A DNA stretch of 32,032 nucleotides from Novosphingobium sp. Chol11 (GCA_945906005.1 CAMDQY010000004.1:1-32032), one strand, 5' to 3'. Positions 1 to 10,400 are shown, counted from the stretch's first letter. The notes: generated by a model not told the origin, from the sequence alone. Translations and numbers: made by a program.

Positions 1-471
1 GAGCGCGCGGCGTCGGTCGCCCGCATCGGGCCAGCGCGCTCGCAGCGCCTCGCGCGCAGCGAACAACGCCGTCGCCAGACGCCCCAGCCCTTGCGGCAGC
101 AGCGCCTCAAGCCGCAGTCGCAGCGCCTTGGCAAGGCCCGCCGAAGCCCCGCCCGTCCCAACCGCGACCAGCACTGGAGAGCGATCGAGCACCGATGGGA
201 CGACAAAATCGCAAAGCTCGGGCTGGTCGGTCACGTTGACCAGCAGACCGGCGCAGCGCAGACGAATGGCGTCGCCCGCGGCGGCATCGGGGTTGTCATG
301 CGCGACAAAGGCCAGCCGCGCGCCCTGATCGATCCCTTGCTGAATGTCATCGACGATCATGCCGCCCGCGCGTTCGACCAGTCGCCGTTTCGCCTCGGCC
401 GCCTCGCCGCTACCCAGCACCACCACCGGTTGCCCGGAAATGCGATGGAACAGGGGCAGCGTCTCGATCAC
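1..471 (-). CDS. Siroheme synthase N-terminal domain-type protein (precorrin-2 dehydrogenase / sirohydrochlorin ferrochelatase), GTG start, 3' end beyond window
   Basis: My own reverse-strand translation (absent from ORF track because it runs off the edge): (M)IETLPLFHRISGQPVVVLGSGEAAEAKRRLVERAGG...LLVNVTDQPELCDFVVPSVLDRSPVLVAVGTGGASAGLAKALRLRLE; matches CysG-N/Met8 pattern. Starts 7 nt after the lysA stop. Confidence 0.85.
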   Translation of the reverse strand, partial: MIETLPLFHRISGQPVVVLGSGEAAEAKRRLVERAGGMIVDDIQQGIDQGARLAFVAHDNPDAAAGDAIRLRCAGLLVNVTDQPELCDFVVPSVLDRSPVLVAVGTGGASAGLAKALRLRLEALLPQGLGRLATALFAAREALRARWPDAGDRRRAL

Positions 472-477
472 CGCGCG

Positions 478-1737
478 CTAGTCCAGCCAGTCCGGCACGG
501 TCTCGGCGGCAAGAATCGTGGCAGGCTCGATCCGGTTCGCGACGATCGCCCAGCGCGTTCCGTCGACCATTACTTCGGGCACCAACGGGCGGCTGTTGTA
601 GGTGTTGGCCATGGTCGCGCCGTAAGCCCCGGCGGTGCGGAACACCGCAAGATCGCCCGCCGCGACCGCATCGATATCGCGGCCCATGGCGAACGTGTCG
701 GAACTTTCGCAGATCGGGCCGGCAATGTTGGCGGTCATGCGGTCGCCGCTTGGTTCGACCGCAGCGAAATCGTGCCAGGCATCGTACATCGCGGGACGCG
801 CCAGATCGTTCATCGCCGCATCGACGATCACGAAGGGAGAGGAAGCGCCCGGCTTCACCCGGATCACCCGGGTCAGCAGCACGCCGGTGTTGCCCGCGAT
901 CACCCGTCCCGGCTCGAACATGATCGTCGCGTCCCAATCGCGGGTTACGTCGGCAACCATTGCGCCATAGGCGGCTGGATCGGGCAGCACTTCACCGGCG
1001 CGATAGGGCACGCCAAGGCCGCCGCCGAGATCCATGTGCGTGACGGTAAATCCTTGTCCCCGCAAATCCCGCATCAAGCCGCCCATTTTGACAAAGGCCT
1101 GCCGCGAAGGTTCGAGATCGGTAATCTGGCTGCCGATGTGAACCGCCAGCCCGCGCATTTCGAGGTTTTCCAGGCTGCTCAGCCGTGCATAGATTCCCGC
1201 CGCCCTGTCATAAGCGACGCCGAATTTGTTCTCGGCCTTGCCGGTTGAAATCTTGGCATGGGTGCCCGCATCGACATCGGGATTGACCCGCAGCGTGCAT
1301 ACCGCGCGCTTGCCCTTGACGGCAGCGATCGCGGCAAGTTCGACGCCCTCTTCCTCGCTCTCGAGGTTGAACTGGCCCAGACCCGCTTCGAGCGCGCGGG
1401 CCATTTCGGCGGCATCCTTGCCGACCCCAGAAAACACGACATCGGCTGGCGGCATCCCCGCCGCCAGCGCGCGTTCCAGCTCGCCTCCCGAAACGATGTC
1501 GGCGCCGTATCCCTCCGCCGCCAGCACCTTGAGAACGGCAAGGTTGGGATTGGCCTTCATAGCATAGGCTAGGTGGACCTTGGGCAGCACGGACAGCGCC
1601 TCGCGGAACACCTGGGCATGGCGTTCGAGCGTGGCGCGCGAATAGACATAGACCGGCGTGCCTACCGCTTCGGCAATTGCCGAAAGCGGCACCTGCTCGG
1701 CATGAAGCACGCCGTTCTGATACGAAAAATGGTCCAT
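478..1737 (-). CDS. lysA: Diaminopimelate decarboxylase
   Basis: MDHFSYQNGVLHAEQVPLSAIAEAVGTPVYVYSRATLERH...AYAMKANPNLAVLKVLAAEGYGADIVSGGEL...DLGGGLGVPYR...FEPGRVIAGNTGVLLT...GPICESSDTFAMGRD. Start is internal to the tracked 493-aa ORF. Confidence 0.95.
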   Translation of the reverse strand: MDHFSYQNGVLHAEQVPLSAIAEAVGTPVYVYSRATLERHAQVFREALSVLPKVHLAYAMKANPNLAVLKVLAAEGYGADIVSGGELERALAAGMPPADVVFSGVGKDAAEMARALEAGLGQFNLESEEEGVELAAIAAVKGKRAVCTLRVNPDVDAGTHAKISTGKAENKFGVAYDRAAGIYARLSSLENLEMRGLAVHIGSQITDLEPSRQAFVKMGGLMRDLRGQGFTVTHMDLGGGLGVPYRAGEVLPDPAAYGAMVADVTRDWDATIMFEPGRVIAGNTGVLLTRVIRVKPGASSPFVIVDAAMNDLARPAMYDAWHDFAAVEPSGDRMTANIAGPICESSDTFAMGRDIDAVAAGDLAVFRTAGAYGATMANTYNSRPLVPEVMVDGTRWAIVANRIEPATILAAETVPDWLD

Positions 1738-1738
1738 C

Positions 1739-1984
1739 TTATTCCTTGGGCGGCAGATCGAACGCGTCGTTGGCCCGCTCTTCGGAGCGGCGGCGTAACT
1801 CGACACTGCGTTCGGGCACGGCCTGCGGCGGTGCCACAAGCAGGGCATCTCCCTCGAGCGGCTCCTCGCGGCCATAGGGCGCGACCGGCAGGTTCTGGCC
1901 CTGCTTGGGTTCGAGCGCGGCCCGGTTGCCGCAAGCCGAAAGCGCCGCGTAGATGCCAAGCAGGAGGATTGCGGGTCGGATCAT
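1739..1984 (-). CDS. Small lipoprotein, LptM-like
   Basis: 81 aa [33 protein letters not shown]...; signal peptide with lipobox LSAC followed by G, position between argH and lysA. Confidence 0.65.
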   Translation of the reverse strand: MIRPAILLLGIYAALSACGNRAALEPKQGQNLPVAPYGREEPLEGDALLVAPPQAVPERSVELRRRSEERANDAFDLPPKE

Positions 1985-3360
1985 ACTGGGTCCATCCCGA
2001 GTGCCTTCCGAGCGTCTGCCACGCGCGCGCGAACTTGATTGGGCGCGGTGCCGCCGTGGCTTGAGCGTGCAGCGACCGATGCCTCCACCGAAAGCGCGGA
2101 AAAGACTCGCTCGTCGATCCGCGCATCGATGGCCTTGAGCTCATCGAGTGGCAGCAGATCGAGCGCGATTCCGCGCGCCTCAGCCAGCTTTACCGCAGTG
2201 CCGGTGATGTGATGCGCCTCGCGGAACGGTATGTCAGCCTCGCGCACCAGCCAGTCGGCCAGATCGGTCGCGGTAGCATAGCCAAGCTCGGCCGCCTGCC
2301 GCATCCGCTCGGTCCGGAACGTGGCTTCCGCAACCATCCCGGTCATCGCCGCGATCGAGAGCGCGAGCAGCGATGCGGCCTCGAACACCGGCGGCTTGTC
2401 GTCCTGCATGTCCTTGGAATAGGCGAGCGGCAGGCCTTTCATCGTCACCATCAGCGACACCAGACAGCCAGTGATCCGCCCCGAATGGCCGCGCACCAGC
2501 TCGGCAGCGTCTGGGTTTTTCTTTTGCGGCATGATCGAGCTGCCGGTCGAGAGACCATCGGGGAGCGTGATCCAGCCGAAAGGCTGGCTCGCCCACAGTA
2601 CGAATTCCTCGGCCAGCCGCGAGAGATGCAGCACGCACTGCGCCGCCGCCGAGAGATAATCGAGCGCGAAATCGCGGTCAGAAACACCGTCGAGGCTGTT
2701 ATCGGTGGGCGCATCGAAGCCGAGCGCCGAGGCAGTCATTTCCCGGTCGATGGCAAAGCCCGTGCCTGCGAGCGCTGCCGATCCGAGCGGGCACCTGTTC
2801 AGCCGCACTCGCGCATCAGCGAGCCGCGAGCGGTCGCGAGCCGCCATCTCGTAATAGGCCATCAGGTGATGGCCCAGCGTTACCGGCTGCGCGGTCTGCA
2901 AATGGGTAAAGCCCGGCATGATCGACGCGGCGTGCTCGCCAGCGCGGATAACAAGCGCCTTTTGCAGCGCTTCGAGCCCGGCGTCGGCCTGATCGATGGC
3001 GTCGCGCACCCACAGTTTGAAATCAGTCGCCACCTGATCGTTGCGACTGCGCGCAGTGTGCAACCGCCCTGCAACCGGTCCGATCAGTTCGGCAAGCCGG
3101 CTTTCGGTGGTCATGTGAATGTCTTCGAGCGCCCAGTCCTCGGGAACGCCATTGGCTTCGAATTCGGCGGCCACCTTGTCCAACCCGGAGAGGATCGCCT
3201 TGGCATCTTCGCCCGAAACGATACTCTGCGCGCCGAGCATCGTAACATGCGCCTTGCTCGCGGCGATGTCCTGACGCCACAATGCCTTGTCGAACGGGAT
3301 CGAGGCATTTATCTCGCGCATGATCGCAGACGGTCCGCCATCGAACCGCCCGCCCCACAT
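1981..3360 (-). CDS. argH: Argininosuccinate lyase
   Basis: [32 protein letters not shown]...[20 protein letters not shown]...[19 protein letters not shown]; start MWGGRF is internal to the tracked 561-aa ORF. Stop overlaps the lipoprotein start (ATGA). Confidence 0.95.
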   Translation of the reverse strand: MWGGRFDGGPSAIMREINASIPFDKALWRQDIAASKAHVTMLGAQSIVSGEDAKAILSGLDKVAAEFEANGVPEDWALEDIHMTTESRLAELIGPVAGRLHTARSRNDQVATDFKLWVRDAIDQADAGLEALQKALVIRAGEHAASIMPGFTHLQTAQPVTLGHHLMAYYEMAARDRSRLADARVRLNRCPLGSAALAGTGFAIDREMTASALGFDAPTDNSLDGVSDRDFALDYLSAAAQCVLHLSRLAEEFVLWASQPFGWITLPDGLSTGSSIMPQKKNPDAAELVRGHSGRITGCLVSLMVTMKGLPLAYSKDMQDDKPPVFEAASLLALSIAAMTGMVAEATFRTERMRQAAELGYATATDLADWLVREADIPFREAHHITGTAVKLAEARGIALDLLPLDELKAIDARIDERVFSALSVEASVAARSSHGGTAPNQVRARVADARKALGMDPV

Positions 3361-3379
3361 CGAGTTGGAGCCTGCACTC

Positions 3380-3958
3380 TTGGTTTGGTCGCCGTCGTTC
3401 AAATCGCTTATCCTGGCCTGCGCGCTGTTAGCAGGCGGCTGCGATAGGCAAAGCGGCGCGCCTTCGCAACCGGAGGCTGAGGCTGGTGCCAGGGTACCCG
3501 CCAGCAAGCTCGATCGCAGCCATGCCGGAAAATCCTTGCCAGATGTGACTGTACGCGATCCCGATGAAGAAGAATTGGCGCTCGACAGCCTTAAGGGCCA
3601 GCCGGTGCTGATCAACCTATGGGCGACGTGGTGCGCACCATGTGTGAAGGAATTGCCGACCCTCAATGCTATTGCAAACCGCGCCGATGTCGGAGTTCAG
3701 GTGGTCACGGTATCGCAGGACATGGGCGATGCCACGGCTGTGCAGCAATTCCTCGACCGGCGCGGCCTCGCCCAGCTTCCCGCGTGGATCGACGCCGAGG
3801 GCACGCTGCCCACGCATTATGGTGCCCAGGCCTTGCCAATGTCGGTCCTCTACGATGCCTCGGGCCGCGAAGTGTGGCGCTATATTGGCGACCGTGACTG
3901 GGCCGACGAGGAAAGCCTCAAGCTACTCGGCGAAGCTCCGGTCGTGCCGCAAAGCTGA
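3380..3958 (+). CDS. TlpA/ResA-like thiol-disulfide oxidoreductase, probably secreted or lipid-anchored (start uncertain: TTG 3365 or 3380)
   Basis: N-terminal hydrophobic segment [16 protein letters not shown]; thioredoxin-fold motif [19 protein letters not shown]; tracked ORF 3287..3958. Confidence 0.8.
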   Translation: MVWSPSFKSLILACALLAGGCDRQSGAPSQPEAEAGARVPASKLDRSHAGKSLPDVTVRDPDEEELALDSLKGQPVLINLWATWCAPCVKELPTLNAIANRADVGVQVVTVSQDMGDATAVQQFLDRRGLAQLPAWIDAEGTLPTHYGAQALPMSVLYDASGREVWRYIGDRDWADEESLKLLGEAPVVPQS

Positions 3959-4704
3959 TGGCACCTCCGGTGCTGGAACTCTACGTGTGCATGACGCCCA
4001 ACACGCTGAAGGCGATGTTCATGCTGGGCGAGCTCGATCTGCCGTTCGAGGTGAAGCATGTGCGCGTCTATCGCGGCGAGCAATTTGCCGAAGGATTCGA
4101 CAGGCTTCATCCCTATCGCAAGCTGCCCGTGCTGGTCGATGCGCAGGGGCCGGAAGGCGCGCCGTTCACGGTGTTCGAATCGGGTGCGATCCTTGTCTAC
4201 CTCGCCGAGAAATACGGGAAGCTACTCGGCAAAGGTGCCGCGGAGCGCAGCACAGTGATGCAATGGCTGATGCTGCAGATGAGCAGCGTCGGGCCATCGT
4301 TTGGCAACGCCTCGCACTTCACCGCGGCAAGCGGTCAGTCTGAAACCTATTCGCGCAGGCGCTTCGTCACGCAGGCCGCCCGGCTTTGCGCGCTCTACGA
4401 CGAACGACTCAGCGCGGAACGCTACCTTGCGGGCGATGCCTTCTCGATTGCCGATGTTGCGACGTTCCCGTGGCTGTGGCGGCATCCGGGCATGGTCCGC
4501 ATCGACACGAGCCGGTTTGACGGGCTCAACCGCTGGCTGCGCGAGGTGGAGCAACGCCCCGGCCTTACCCGAGCGCAGGCGCGCTACAAGACGCTGGTGG
4601 AGGCTGACCGCGCGGACCTGACAGCGATCGATCCCGACCTGATGGACCGGATCATGGGCCGTGGCAGATGGTGGCTTGCCGACGAGTCAGGGGGAGGCCA
4701 GTGA
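3958..4704 (+). CDS. Glutathione S-transferase family protein
   Basis: LELYVCMTPNTLKAMFMLGELDLPFEVKHV...GFDRLHPYRKLPVLVD...VFESGAILVYLAEKYGKLL...AGDAFSIADVATFPWL. Confidence 0.88.
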   Translation: MAPPVLELYVCMTPNTLKAMFMLGELDLPFEVKHVRVYRGEQFAEGFDRLHPYRKLPVLVDAQGPEGAPFTVFESGAILVYLAEKYGKLLGKGAAERSTVMQWLMLQMSSVGPSFGNASHFTAASGQSETYSRRRFVTQAARLCALYDERLSAERYLAGDAFSIADVATFPWLWRHPGMVRIDTSRFDGLNRWLREVEQRPGLTRAQARYKTLVEADRADLTAIDPDLMDRIMGRGRWWLADESGGGQ

Positions 4705-5597
4705 CAGACCTCATCTGCAGCTACTACACGCTGGCCGGCGTCTCCCCCGCTGCCGGAGGATACAGCCCGCGTCCCTTTGCCGAGCGCGTCGAAGCCTGCG
4801 CCCGCGCCGGCTACAAGGGCATCGGCCTGCATGTGCGCGACTATCGCGCCCTGCGCGATAAGGGGCACAGCGACGCCCAGCTGCGTGACATGCTCGAAGC
4901 CAACGGCATGGTGAATGTCGAGGTGGAGTTCCTGCTCAACTGGTTCGCCGACGGCGCGGCGGGTGAGCAGTCGCGCCGTGACGAGGATACGCTTTACCAC
5001 ATGGCGAATACCTTCGGGGCGCGGGTAATGTTCCTTGGCGGCGACATGGCCGAAGGCAACGAGATGCCGTTCGAGGACCTGACCCGGCGGTTTTCTGCAG
5101 TTGCCGAACGCGCCGCGAGCGCCGGGGTACGGCTTGGGGTCGAACCTTGCGCCTGGACCAATGTGGGCGATCTCGACGACGCGCTGCGGCTGGTGCGCGA
5201 TTGCGGGGCAAGCAATGCCGGGCTGTTCCTCGATGTCTGGCACCTTTCGCGCCGAGGCCTCGATTACGAACGCCTGCGCAGCCTCGATCCGGGACTTATC
5301 TTTGGCGTGCAACTCGATGACGTAGCGCCTGTGGTGCAGGGAACGCTGGCCGAGGATTGCCTTAACAATCGGCTGCTGCCGGGACAAGGCGTCGCCGATA
5401 CGGCCCGCTTCGTCCAGACGTTGCTCGAAATCGGCGTCACCTGTCCGTTCAGCGTCGAGATCATCTCCGATGCACAGCGCGCCCTGCCTGTGGCCGAGGG
5501 CGCCAGCGTGAGTTTCGACACCGCGAGCGCAGTGGTCGATGAGGCAGCGGGCAAGGCTGAGTATCGGGATGGGAATGCGAGGACTGGTGGGCGGTAA
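4701..5597 (+). CDS. Xylose-isomerase-like TIM-barrel protein (sugar phosphate isomerase/epimerase family), GTG start
   Basis: (M)TDLICSYYTLAGVSP...ACARAGYKGIGLHVRDY...VRLGVEPCAWTNVGDLDDALRLV...NAGLFLDVWHLSRRG...GVQLDDVAP...FSVEIISD; GTGA overlap with the GST stop. Confidence 0.8.
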   Translation: MTDLICSYYTLAGVSPAAGGYSPRPFAERVEACARAGYKGIGLHVRDYRALRDKGHSDAQLRDMLEANGMVNVEVEFLLNWFADGAAGEQSRRDEDTLYHMANTFGARVMFLGGDMAEGNEMPFEDLTRRFSAVAERAASAGVRLGVEPCAWTNVGDLDDALRLVRDCGASNAGLFLDVWHLSRRGLDYERLRSLDPGLIFGVQLDDVAPVVQGTLAEDCLNNRLLPGQGVADTARFVQTLLEIGVTCPFSVEIISDAQRALPVAEGASVSFDTASAVVDEAAGKAEYRDGNARTGGR

Positions 5598-5934
5598 CGG
5601 GCTCACAATGGTGAACAAAAACCACAGATTTTAGCCTCCGCGCGAGATCGTTTGCGGTCCCGGCCGGAATGATGCCGAGCGGAAGTCCGCTTTCCATCAC
5701 TGCCGGGGCGGCAGATGAGATCGATCCATCCCCGCCGCAAACAACTATCACATCAGAGGAACCCTGAAGCCGCGTGATGTCCCTGGCGATTTCGGGAAGG
5801 TTCTCGAAAGGCTCGACGCTGACAGCGAAACCTCCGGCTTCCAAACGCTCGCGCACCGGCTCGAGAGCGCTACCGCCCTGCCGCGCCTTCGCGTTGTGGA
5901 GGAGCAGGACGCGCTTGCTGTGTTGCGAGGGCAT
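5461..5934 (-). pseudogene. Truncated diacylglycerol kinase catalytic-domain (DagK/LCB5) gene; recognisable part about 5635..5934
   Basis: MPSQHSKRVLLLHNAKARQGGSALEPVRERLEAGGFAVSVEPFENLPEIARDITRLQGSSDVIVVCGGDGSISSAAPAVMESGLPLGIIPAGTANDLARRL, then unrelated residues antisense to the TIM-barrel gene. Confidence 0.75.
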
Positions 5935-5951
5935 CAGACAAGTCGATCGGG

Positions 5952-6593
5952 TTGAATAGCTGGCATAGGACGACCGCGTTGATGCTCGATGTGTTCGAAT
6001 TCCGCGCGCGTGAGGGTGATGACGGATATCGGATCGAGGGCATGATGTGGACCGGCGGCGACATCGACCGTGCGGTCATCGCCCTCGATGCCGAAGGCGC
6101 GTTTGGCGAAGCGGCGGAAAGCATCAAGATCGACGGCTACTGGAGCCATGCAATCAACCCGTGGTTCAACCTGCAGCTTGGAGCGCGTCATGACCTGCGC
6201 CCCGATCCCGAACGCACCTACGCGCTGGTCGGCCTTCAGGGTGTGCTGCCCTACTGGATTGAGGGCGAAGGCCAGCTTTTCGTTTCAAACAAAGGCGATG
6301 TGCATTTGTCCGCCACGGCCTCGCACGACCTACGCGTGACGCAGCGGTTAGTCGTGGAGCCGAAAGTCGAACTCGACGTGGCCTTGCAGGACGTGCCCGA
6401 GCTTGGCATTGGCGCGGGCTTCGACAAGGTCAAACTGTCGGCCCGCGCGCGATATGCATTGGCCCGGAACTTCGCGCCTTACATCGGAATTTCATGGGAA
6501 CGAAAGCTGGGCGGCAGCGCCGATTTCGCCCGGCTTGCGGGTGAGAAATCGTCGGTCGTCTCATTGCTTGTCGGCTTGCGCGCGTGGTTCTGA
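5952..6593 (+). pseudogene. copB: 5'-truncated copper resistance outer membrane protein B (CopB) remnant
   Basis: LMLDVFEFRAREGDDGYRIEGMMWTGGDIDRAVI...SHAINPWFNLQLGARHDLRPDPERTYALVGLQGVLPYWIEGEGQLFVSNKGD...RLVVEPKVELDVALQDVPELGIGAGFDKVKLSARARYALARNFAPYIGISWERKLGG...GLRAWF; no signal peptide or Met/His-rich N-terminus. Confidence 0.8.
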
Positions 6594-6594
6594 A

Positions 6595-6657
6595 ATGTCG
6601 AAGTTCTGGTTTTCGACCCTTGCCGTCCTTTTACTGACCTGTGGCGAAGCGCAGGCG
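6595..6657 (+). pseudogene. Signal-peptide-encoding 5' end of a secreted protein gene, cut at the IS junction
   Basis: MSKFWFSTLAVLLLTCGEAQA directly after copB stop; sequence from about 6658 on is IS3 orfB on the other strand. Confidence 0.6.
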
Positions 6658-7165
6658 GTGGGACTGCTCGACGATCCTGATGATCTCGAGCTTCTCGGAT
6701 CCAGGATACCTCATTCTTGGTCGCCCCCATCCGCGATCATGCTTTTTTAAGCAGGCGGTTCTCGAGGGTCAGGTCGGCAACGCACTCCTTCAGGGCGCTG
6801 GCCTCGCGGCGCAGATCCCTCACTTCGTCGGTCGTGGCTGCGCGGGCGGTATCCCCCGCCAAACGGCGCTTACCGGCTTCCATGAACTCCTTCGACCAGG
6901 TGTAATACAGGCTCTGGGCGATGCCTTCCTTGCGGCACAGCTCGGCAATGCTGTCCTCGCCGCGCAGGCCATCGAGCACGATCCGGATCCTGTCTTCCGC
7001 CGAGAAGTGCCGCCGGGTCGCCCGGCGAATGTCCTTCACCGCAGCTTCCGCAGGGCGCTTGGCTGGCGATTTTGATTTGGAGACTCTTTCAGGTAGCTTT
7101 GATGACGGTTTGGTGGCGTGAGGCCGCCTGAGAAAGTTGGGTCGGCCGAACAGGTTTGTCATGCG
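6658..7165 (-). mobile_element. IS3-family element remnant: complete orfA plus first ~19 codons of orfB; right boundary undefined
   Basis: orfA (6737..7162) and, on the minus strand from 6714, MRYPGSEKLEIIRIVEQSH, the recognisable IS3-type OrfB N-terminus, then a foreign sequence and TAA at 6631. Confidence 0.8.
6737..7162 (-). CDS. IS3-family transposase OrfA (helix-turn-helix)
   Basis: MTNLFGRPNFLRRPHATKP...RRATRRHFSAEDRIRIVLDGLRGEDSIAELCRKEGIAQSLYYTWSKEFMEAGKRRLAGDTARAATTDEVRDLRREASALKECVADLTLENRLLKKA. Confidence 0.9.
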   Translation of the reverse strand: MTNLFGRPNFLRRPHATKPSSKLPERVSKSKSPAKRPAEAAVKDIRRATRRHFSAEDRIRIVLDGLRGEDSIAELCRKEGIAQSLYYTWSKEFMEAGKRRLAGDTARAATTDEVRDLRREASALKECVADLTLENRLLKKA

Positions 7166-7254
7166 TCAATCATCGGATAATTCACAGGAAATAACAACAT
7201 CTTATGAAATAATCGGACGGCTGGCTGGCGACGTCGGAATATTGCACAGCGACC

Positions 7255-7353
7255 CGTCACACGGCCGACAATGGCCATATCTGCTTCGAACGCGGAACCA
7301 CGCAGCTGAGCGGCAAGGCCGAGCGCTCTCACCGCCCTGACCTGCAGCAATAC
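7255..7353 (+). pseudogene. Fragment of a DDE (IS481/integrase-core type) transposase
   Basis: + strand translation RHTADNGHICFERGTTQLSGKAERSHRPDLQQY resembles the TDNGHEF...SPQLNGKVERSHRSDQQEF segment of such transposases, with the middle shortened. Confidence 0.5.
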
Positions 7354-7417
7354 TTGCCAGCCTCTATCCCGAAAGGACTAAGAGCACTTACTCGCAGTGC
7401 CCTTCGATCCCGATCGA

Positions 7418-10400
7418 TCAGAACTCGAAACGAACGCCGACTTTGATTTGGTAGAGCGACTGGCGCGCTTGGTTCTGATTGACCACGTCTGGCTTCGAGA
7501 AGCTCGAATAGCGGGACTGCGCGCAGGTCTGAGTCGGCGCCGTATTGACCACGCCCGTGCCCGGCGTGGTCGCCGTCGGGGTCGCGACCGTCAGGCACTG
7601 CACGTTTACGACAGGCGCAAAATAGGCGAAGTTGACCTGGCGCTGCACGCCCCAGTCACTGTTGAGCATGTTGAGGAAGTTTTCGATGTCGGCAAACACG
7701 CTGATCCGGCTCGTGCCGACAAAGGTCGGGATTTCCTGTTCGAGATGCAGGTCAACCTTCCACACGCTCGGCGATGTGCCAAGATTCTTGGGCGCGATCG
7801 AACCGCGATGACCGTCAAGCTTCGATCCGCTGATGAATGCATCGAGCGCATCGCGGGTTGCCACCGAGTCATAGCTAACTTTCGCATCGTCGATGTCGCT
7901 CGGCACATAGAGCAGATAGCGCGTGTTCGAACCGTTGGTGCCGAATACAGGAGATCGCACGGAACTGGTCGAGCCCGCATCACGCATGGTATAGCTGTAG
8001 GGGCGGCCCGTGCGCCACTCGCCAAAGACCGAGAAGCGGGTCTTGTAGTCACCGAAGAAGGCGTGGTCGTAGTCGATATTGAACTTGGCCGAGTTCCTGA
8101 CCTCGTAGATCGAGCGACCATAGGCCGCAAGGTTCGGATCGGCCATGGCGGCATTGCCATAGAGCGAACCGGGCGTGGCTGAGGTGATCGGGTTCACGTC
8201 CTTGATATTCTGGTAAGTGTAACTCGCACCCAGCCCGAGGCCGAAATCGAACCGCTTGTCGAACCGCGCGACAGCGAAAATCGAGCGGCCCTTACTGGTG
8301 CTATTCAACACCAGGTCCTGGTTCACCTGATTGGTGTCGCCGGCAAGGATGCCTTGCGTGGTGCGGGCATAGCGCGGGCGGCCGTCGGGCAGCGTGCCGA
8401 TCACCACCGATCGGGTATCGATGTAGGTGTTGGCCGCTTCGGTCCAGCCGTAAAGCACGTCCGCGCCCACAAGCCAGCCGTCGCCAAGTTCATAGCTGGC
8501 CGACAGGGTCGCGCGCCACAGCGCCGGCAGATCGTAGCCGGGCGCGATCGCTGCGACCGGCGCGGCCGTTAAGGAAGCAGTGTTGGTGGTGAGGAACGTG
8601 TTCACCCCGGGTGCAAAGGTTGTCCCGTTGATCGCGGTCAGCGCGGCATTGCAGAACGCTGCATCGCCGCTGTTGCACCCAGTGGCATTGCGAACGATAT
8701 TGACCGAATTGGTGAGCTGTCCGGTGTTCGAAAATGAGTTCGCCAGGAACACGTCGGGAGCGCCGCCAGCGAATTTTCCGACGCCGCCGCGAATGATCAG
8801 GCGATCGGTGGCATCCCATTCGAAGCCGACACGCGGCTGGAACGTGCCCTTGCCATTGAACGTGTAATTGTTGGGGAAGCCCGCGCGCGCGAGGAAGTTC
8901 AGATTGGCAGGAACCTTCGAATTGCTGCCTTGTAGGTCATAGCGCGCACCGATGCTGACCAGCAGCGTATCGTTGACCTGCCAGTCGTCCTGCAAGCCGA
9001 AGTTATACTGCTGGGTGGTGAAACGAGCGGCGGCGTCGTTGGCATCGAGGCTCGGCACGGCCTGCTGAAACTGCACGCTGCTGGCCACGCCGGCCTGAAA
9101 ATCAGCGATCGAATCGAAGTATACGTCGCCGATAGCGCGCTGCAGGAACAGGTTGAAGACCTTGGTCCTGCCGAAGCCGATCAGGCCCTTGAAACTGTGG
9201 TTGCCAGCTTCAAGCCGAGGCGTCAGCTCGATATTGAGGTTGGTGTTGTTCATCTCATTGGCCTGGCGGCTGATGTCCGGGCCTAAGAACAGGCGGGGGT
9301 TGGAGGTGGTTGTATTGCCGCAACTCGTGAAGCTGTTTCCGCCCGTGCCGTCGGTGATCGAGACTGGATCGGTGCAGACGCCGAACTGCATGAAATCGCC
9401 GCCGAATGAGTTCTGGCCGCGGTTGTAGTCACGATAGGAAACCCGCAGATCGGTCGAGAACGTATCCGACCAGTCGGAAAACCATTGAAGCGTGCCGGTG
9501 TTGACTTCTTCGGTCAGTTCGTAACCGTTCGATTTCAACCCATAGGTCGGTCCGGTCAGCGAGGTGTTGTTGCCCTGCGAGAACTGGTTGGAGCCGACAT
9601 TGCGAATGTAGGTCAGCGAGATGCGGTTGTTGTCACCGAGGTTGGCGTCGAGCTTGGCGGTAATTTTCTCGTCGGCTTCCTGCGTGCCGTTAAACACGCC
9701 GAGCGCGTCATAACCGTATTTGGACTGCGCGATCGCCCCGATCTGATCGACGAGCGCGGTGGTGACGCGCGGGACCGGGGTGGCGAACCCCGCATCCGAC
9801 GGACCTTCATCAATCGGCTTGCCTTCCTTGGTGCGCTGGTAGGCAACCGCGAAGAACAACTTGTCCTCGATAATCGGGCCGGACAGGAACGCGCCATAGG
9901 TCTTGGCGTCGAAGTCGAGACGCACTGGGTTGCCGCGGATCTTGTCGCCGGTCAGCTTGTCGTCGGTGTAGGTGTAGAAAGCCGATCCGGTGAAATCGTT
10001 GCCGCCCGAGCGCAGCACGACATCGACCGCGCCGCCCTGGAAATCGCCCTCGGAAATGTCGAAGGGCGCGACCTTGACCGAAAGCTGCTCGATCGCATCA
10101 TAGGGCACCGGACCGCGATTGGTCGGCAGGCCGCCGTTGTTGAGACCGAAATCGTCCGAAAACTGGATGCCATCGACTGAGAAACGGTTGAGCCGACCGT
10201 TGTTGCCGGCGATCTCGATCGTGCGGCTGTTCGATGCGTCCATTCTCACGAATGGATCGCGGCGGGCGGCATCGCGGATGTCTCCGGCCACAGAAGCCAC
10301 GCCTTCCAGCGTGGTCCTGTTCAGCACCGTGATTGGCCCTTGCGATGTAATGCGCGCGCCGCTCAGCCCCTCGGCGGTAACGATGATTTCGTCTGTCGGT

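Noticed and set aside
91-1248. 385-aa + strand ORF at the left edge
   Set aside because: Antisense to lysA and the siroheme-synthase-type gene, both well supported.
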